Assembly: GCA_017412025.1 (NCBI GenBank)
Contig: JAFQOY010000283.1
Location: forward strand, 1-10,019
DNA length: 10,019 nt
Direction: 5' to 3'
Origin: Clostridia bacterium
Lineage (GTDB): Bacteria > Bacillota_A > Clostridia > Christensenellales > Aristaeellaceae
The notes beneath the pieces are model-generated. The model searched no databases, had not been told where the DNA came from, and worked only from the letters and a program-made list of their open reading frames with translations. The position numbers were made by a program, and so were the translations under genes. Below are positions 7,930 through 10,019 of the stretch, piece by piece (positions within the stretch are counted from its first letter, which is position 1; each line of letters begins with the position of its first letter).

Positions 7930-8592
7930 TTAACCGAGCAGGCTCAGCAGCCGCCCGAGCGTTCCGGTTGCCATCAGGATACCAATCAGCACAAGCAGCA
8001 CGCCGCTGACGGCATTGATGACGGCATAGTTGCGTTTGATCCAGTTGAATGCGGTCTTGAGATAGTCGATCATAACGGCGCTGAGGATAAAGGGAATGCC
8101 GAGTCCCAGCGAATAGAAAAGAAGCATCAGCATGCCCTCAAGCGCGTGCGCCTGCTGGGAGGCCAGCATCAGCGCTGAACCGAGGAAAGCGCCGACACAG
8201 GGCGTCCAGCCGACGGAGAAGATCATGCCAAAGAGCAGCGCTGAGAAGAAATTCATGTTCTGCGTACGGGCGCTCCTGCTGCCGCCGCGGAACAGATTCA
8301 GCTTGAATACGCCGAGGAAATTCAGACCAAAGAAGATGACGATCAGGCCGGTAACGATGTTGACCGCTGTCTGATATTCCCTCAGGAAGCTGCCGACGGT
8401 GCCCGCCAGCGCGCCGAGGGTGACGAATACGACGGTGAACCCGGCGACAAAGCCGAGCGCGCCCTTGATCGTTTTGCCGGCCGTGCGCTCGCCGCCGCCT
8501 GCGAAGTAGGAAATATAGATCGGCAGCATGGGCAGCAGGCAGGGAGAGACGAATGTGATAACGCCTTCAAGAAAAGCGATGATGTATTGCAT
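7930..8592 (-). CDS. CcdA/DsbD-family transmembrane thiol reductase
   Basis: Membrane protein that carries reducing power from cytoplasmic thioredoxin to extracytoplasmic thioredoxin-like partners. The 220 residues, nearly all hydrophobic, form about six transmembrane helices. The two cysteines of the family are present: C18 in FVSPCLLPMLP (helix 1) and C132 in GWTPCVGAFLG (helix 4), giving the usual pseudo-symmetry. Start chosen at the ATG read from 8592, since CTCCTTT on the plus strand (AAAGGAG, about 8 bases upstream) is a good ribosome site and the protein then begins right at helix 1. A longer open frame to 8700 adds 36 residues of non-hydrophobic sequence and overlaps the promoter region, so it is rejected. 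It is the first gene of a two-gene operon with the tlpA-like gene. Confidence 0.94.
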   Translation of the reverse strand: MQYIIAFLEGVITFVSPCLLPMLPIYISYFAGGGERTAGKTIKGALGFVAGFTVVFVTLGALAGTVGSFLREYQTAVNIVTGLIVIFFGLNFLGVFKLNLFRGGSRSARTQNMNFFSALLFGMIFSVGWTPCVGAFLGSALMLASQQAHALEGMLMLLFYSLGLGIPFILSAVMIDYLKTAFNWIKRNYAVINAVSGVLLVLIGILMATGTLGRLLSLLG

Positions 8593-8640
8593 GCACTGCA
8601 CTCCTTTCCAGAGAGAGAATGGATCCTGATTTCTGACTGC

Positions 8641-8669
8641 AGTATACAGCGAAAGGAATTGATTTTCCG
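8641..8669 (-). promoter_or_regulatory. Candidate promoter of the ccdA-tlpA operon
   Basis: On the minus strand TATACT occupies 8646-8641. At a 17-base spacer the -35 is CGGAAA (8669-8664), a very poor match, which suggests need for an activator. The predicted start is near 8634, about 42 bases before the ccdA start codon. Confidence 0.5.
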
Positions 8670-8681
8670 TGACATCGTCAC
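8669..8681. promoter_or_regulatory. Inverted-repeat operator candidate GTGAC-ATC-GTCAC
   Basis: A perfect 5-3-5 inverted repeat between two divergent promoters. Its centre (8675) is about 41 bases upstream of the predicted ccdA start (near 8634) and about 62 upstream of the predicted flavo-diiron gene start (near 8737). The half-sites GTGA/TCAC resemble Crp/Fnr-family sites, but the inner gap is five bases rather than the usual six. The regulator is unknown. Confidence 0.5.
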
Positions 8682-8701
8682 ACAGCGCGCGGAAACCCAA
8701 A

Positions 8702-8730
8702 TTGACTTTTGCAGCGCGTTATATTATACT
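8702..8730 (+). promoter_or_regulatory. Sigma-A promoter of the flavo-diiron protein gene
   Basis: TTGACT (8702-8707), 17-base spacer, TATACT (8725-8730): one mismatch from consensus in each hexamer. The predicted start near 8737 gives a leader of about 42 bases, ending in AAGGAG (8765-8770) eight bases before the ATG. Confidence 0.82.
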
Positions 8731-8778
8731 TATGCCTGTCAAAAAAACCGATTGTATCGCGATGAAGGAGAAACACGC

Positions 8779-9930
8779 ATGACCGGAAAAGATATCAGAT
8801 ATGTGGGCGTCAATGACCACCAGATTGATTTGTTTGAGGGGCAGTATGTCGTACCCGACGGCATGTCCTATAACTCATATGCCATTGTCGACGAGCAAAT
8901 CGCCGTCATGGATTCCGTCGATCGCCGCTTTGCCGGAGAATGGCTGGAGAAACTTGAAAAAGCGCTTGAGGGCAGGCAGCCGGATTATCTGGTCGTCCAC
9001 CATATGGAGCCGGATCATTCCGCAAGCATCACGGCTTTCCTGAATCGCTATCCGGAGGCGAAGGTGGTCGCCTCTGCGAAGGCGTTTGCCATGATGCAGA
9101 ACTTCTTTGGCTGCGGCTACGAGGACAGGCGGATCGTCGTCGCCGAGGGGAGCACGCTCTCTCTGGGCAGGCATGAGCTTACCTTCATCGCCGCGCCGAT
9201 GATCCATTGGCCGGAGGTGATGATGTCCTACGACGCTGCGGAAAAGGCGCTGTTCTCTGCGGACGCCTTTGGCAAGTTCGGCGCGCTGGACGTTGAGGAC
9301 GAGTGGGCCTGCGAAGCGCGCAGGTACTATTTCGGCATTGTGGGCAAATATGGCGCGCAGGTGCAGGCGCTGCTCAAAAAGGCGGCTGCGCTGGATATTC
9401 AGGCCATTTATCCGCTTCACGGCCCGGTGCTCGATGAGGACGTCCAGCAGTATATCCGCCTGTATGACACCTGGTCCGCCTATCGTGCGGAGGATCGGGG
9501 CGTTGTGATCGCGTATGCCTCCATGTACGGCAACACCAGAGAGGCCGCCCTGCTGCTTGCGGAAATGCTCCGGGAAAGGGGCGTGAAGGTTTCCGTCTTT
9601 GATCTGGCGCGGGAGGACATGGCGGAGGCCGTCGAGGACGCTTTCCGTTATGACACCCTGGTGCTCGCCGCGCCTACGTACAATGCGGGCGTATTCCCGG
9701 TGATGAAGGAATACATTCATCACCTGACGGAGCGCAACTATCAAAACCGTACCGTCGCGCTGATTGAGAACGGCTCCTGGGCGCCCACGGCGGCAAAGGT
9801 GATGCGCGGCATGCTGGAGGGAAGCAAAAATCTGACCTTTGCCGAGGTCACGGTCAGGATTCTCTCCGCGCTGGGCGAGGAAAGCAGGGCGCAGCTTGGA
9901 TTGCTGGCCGACGAGCTCTGCCGCAGCTGA
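8779..9930 (+). CDS. FprA-type flavo-diiron protein (O2/NO reductase)
   Basis: Predicted cytoplasmic enzyme that reduces O2 to water, or NO to N2O, protecting an anaerobe. The N-terminal metallo-beta-lactamase-like domain (about 1-235) carries the full diiron set: H75-x-E77-x-D79-H80 (HMEPDH), H143 in MIHWPE, D162 in SADAFG and H214 in YPLHGP. The C-terminal flavodoxin domain (about 241-383) has the FMN phosphate loop SMYGNT (248-253) and APTYNAG (298-304). At 383 residues it is slightly short but complete and lacks an added rubredoxin domain, so a separate electron donor is needed; none is visible here. ATG 8779 is chosen for its AAGGAG site and family N-terminus; an upstream ATG at 8587 would place the promoter inside the gene. 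O2 versus NO preference cannot be read from sequence. Confidence 0.96.
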   Translation: MTGKDIRYVGVNDHQIDLFEGQYVVPDGMSYNSYAIVDEQIAVMDSVDRRFAGEWLEKLEKALEGRQPDYLVVHHMEPDHSASITAFLNRYPEAKVVASAKAFAMMQNFFGCGYEDRRIVVAEGSTLSLGRHELTFIAAPMIHWPEVMMSYDAAEKALFSADAFGKFGALDVEDEWACEARRYYFGIVGKYGAQVQALLKKAAALDIQAIYPLHGPVLDEDVQQYIRLYDTWSAYRAEDRGVVIAYASMYGNTREAALLLAEMLRERGVKVSVFDLAREDMAEAVEDAFRYDTLVLAAPTYNAGVFPVMKEYIHHLTERNYQNRTVALIENGSWAPTAAKVMRGMLEGSKNLTFAEVTVRILSALGEESRAQLGLLADELCRS

Positions 9931-9940
9931 TGGATACAAT

Positions 9941-9988
9941 ATCCCCCTTCGATTGAGGATGATCGAAGGGGGATTCTGTTTCTTTTTT
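9941..9988 (+). terminator. Intrinsic terminator of the flavo-diiron gene
   Basis: ATCCCCCTTCGAT (9941-9953) and ATCGAAGGGGGAT (9962-9974) form a perfect 13-bp stem with an 8-base loop, followed by a T-rich tail ending in six T (9983-9988). It lies 10 bases after the stop codon. The last 31 bases of the window hold nothing I can identify. Confidence 0.88.
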
Positions 9989-10019
9989 GGAAAATGCGAG
10001 AATCCTTCCGCTGTGCACA

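Noticed and set aside
7271..7933. 220-codon plus-strand frame across the tlpA-like gene
   Set aside because: The minus strand has WCGPC, a signal anchor and a strong ribosome site; the plus frame has none.
8669..8681. Calling the palindrome a confirmed Crp or Fnr site
   Set aside because: The half-site spacing is five bases rather than six and transcription starts are only predicted, so it is kept as an unnamed operator candidate.
8593..8700. N-terminal extension of the ccdA-like gene to 8700
   Set aside because: It would contain both promoter elements and the palindrome, is not hydrophobic, and the start at 8592 has a good ribosome site.
8587..8778. N-terminal extension of the flavo-diiron protein to 8587
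   Set aside because: It overlaps the near-consensus promoter and is not part of the family; ATG 8779 has AAGGAG at correct spacing.
8875..9939. 354-codon minus-strand frame opposite the flavo-diiron gene
   Set aside because: The plus strand encodes all seven diiron ligands and the FMN loop; the antisense product has no motif.

Overview
The window looks like chromosome of an anaerobic, moderately GC-rich Firmicute, most likely class Clostridia. Reasons: consensus sigma-A promoters and strong AGGAGG-type ribosome sites, a flavo-diiron protein, a rubrerythrin-type iron transporter, CcdA/TlpA thiol-redox genes, and a PAS domain carrying a cysteine cluster. This placement is inferred from gene content; no rRNA or other taxonomic marker is present. 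I see no phage, transposon, CRISPR array or tRNA.

Layout. (1) 1-4426, plus strand: a diguanylate cyclase cut by the window edge (PAS-GGDEF-GAF-PAS), a GT4-type glycosyltransferase, and a membrane polyprenyl-phosphate sugar-1-phosphate transferase. The last two look like surface or exopolysaccharide genes: the transferase loads the first sugar on the lipid carrier and the GT4 enzyme adds another. The cyclase beside them suggests, but does not prove, c-di-GMP control. (2) 4427-6062: enolase (eno) as its own unit, with a promoter and a strong branched terminator. (3) 6080-7207: a consensus promoter, a structured leader, a ferritin-like/VIT1 fusion predicted to move iron out of the cytoplasm, and a long hairpin terminator. 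(4) 7319-8592, minus strand: tlpA-like and ccdA-like genes, transcribed ccdA first, forming a thiol-reducing relay across the membrane. (5) 8779-9930, plus strand: an FprA-type flavo-diiron protein (O2 or NO reductase) with a near-consensus promoter and a strong terminator.

Regions 3-5 read as an iron, oxygen and nitric-oxide protection neighbourhood. The most interesting non-coding signal is the perfect inverted repeat GTGAC-ATC-GTCAC (8669-8681) between the divergent ccdA and flavo-diiron promoters. It is centred near -41 of one predicted start and near -62 of the other, the usual positions for a Crp/Fnr-type activator. All protein families here are known. I found no convincing wholly new system; the unusual points are domain order, gene association and this shared operator candidate.
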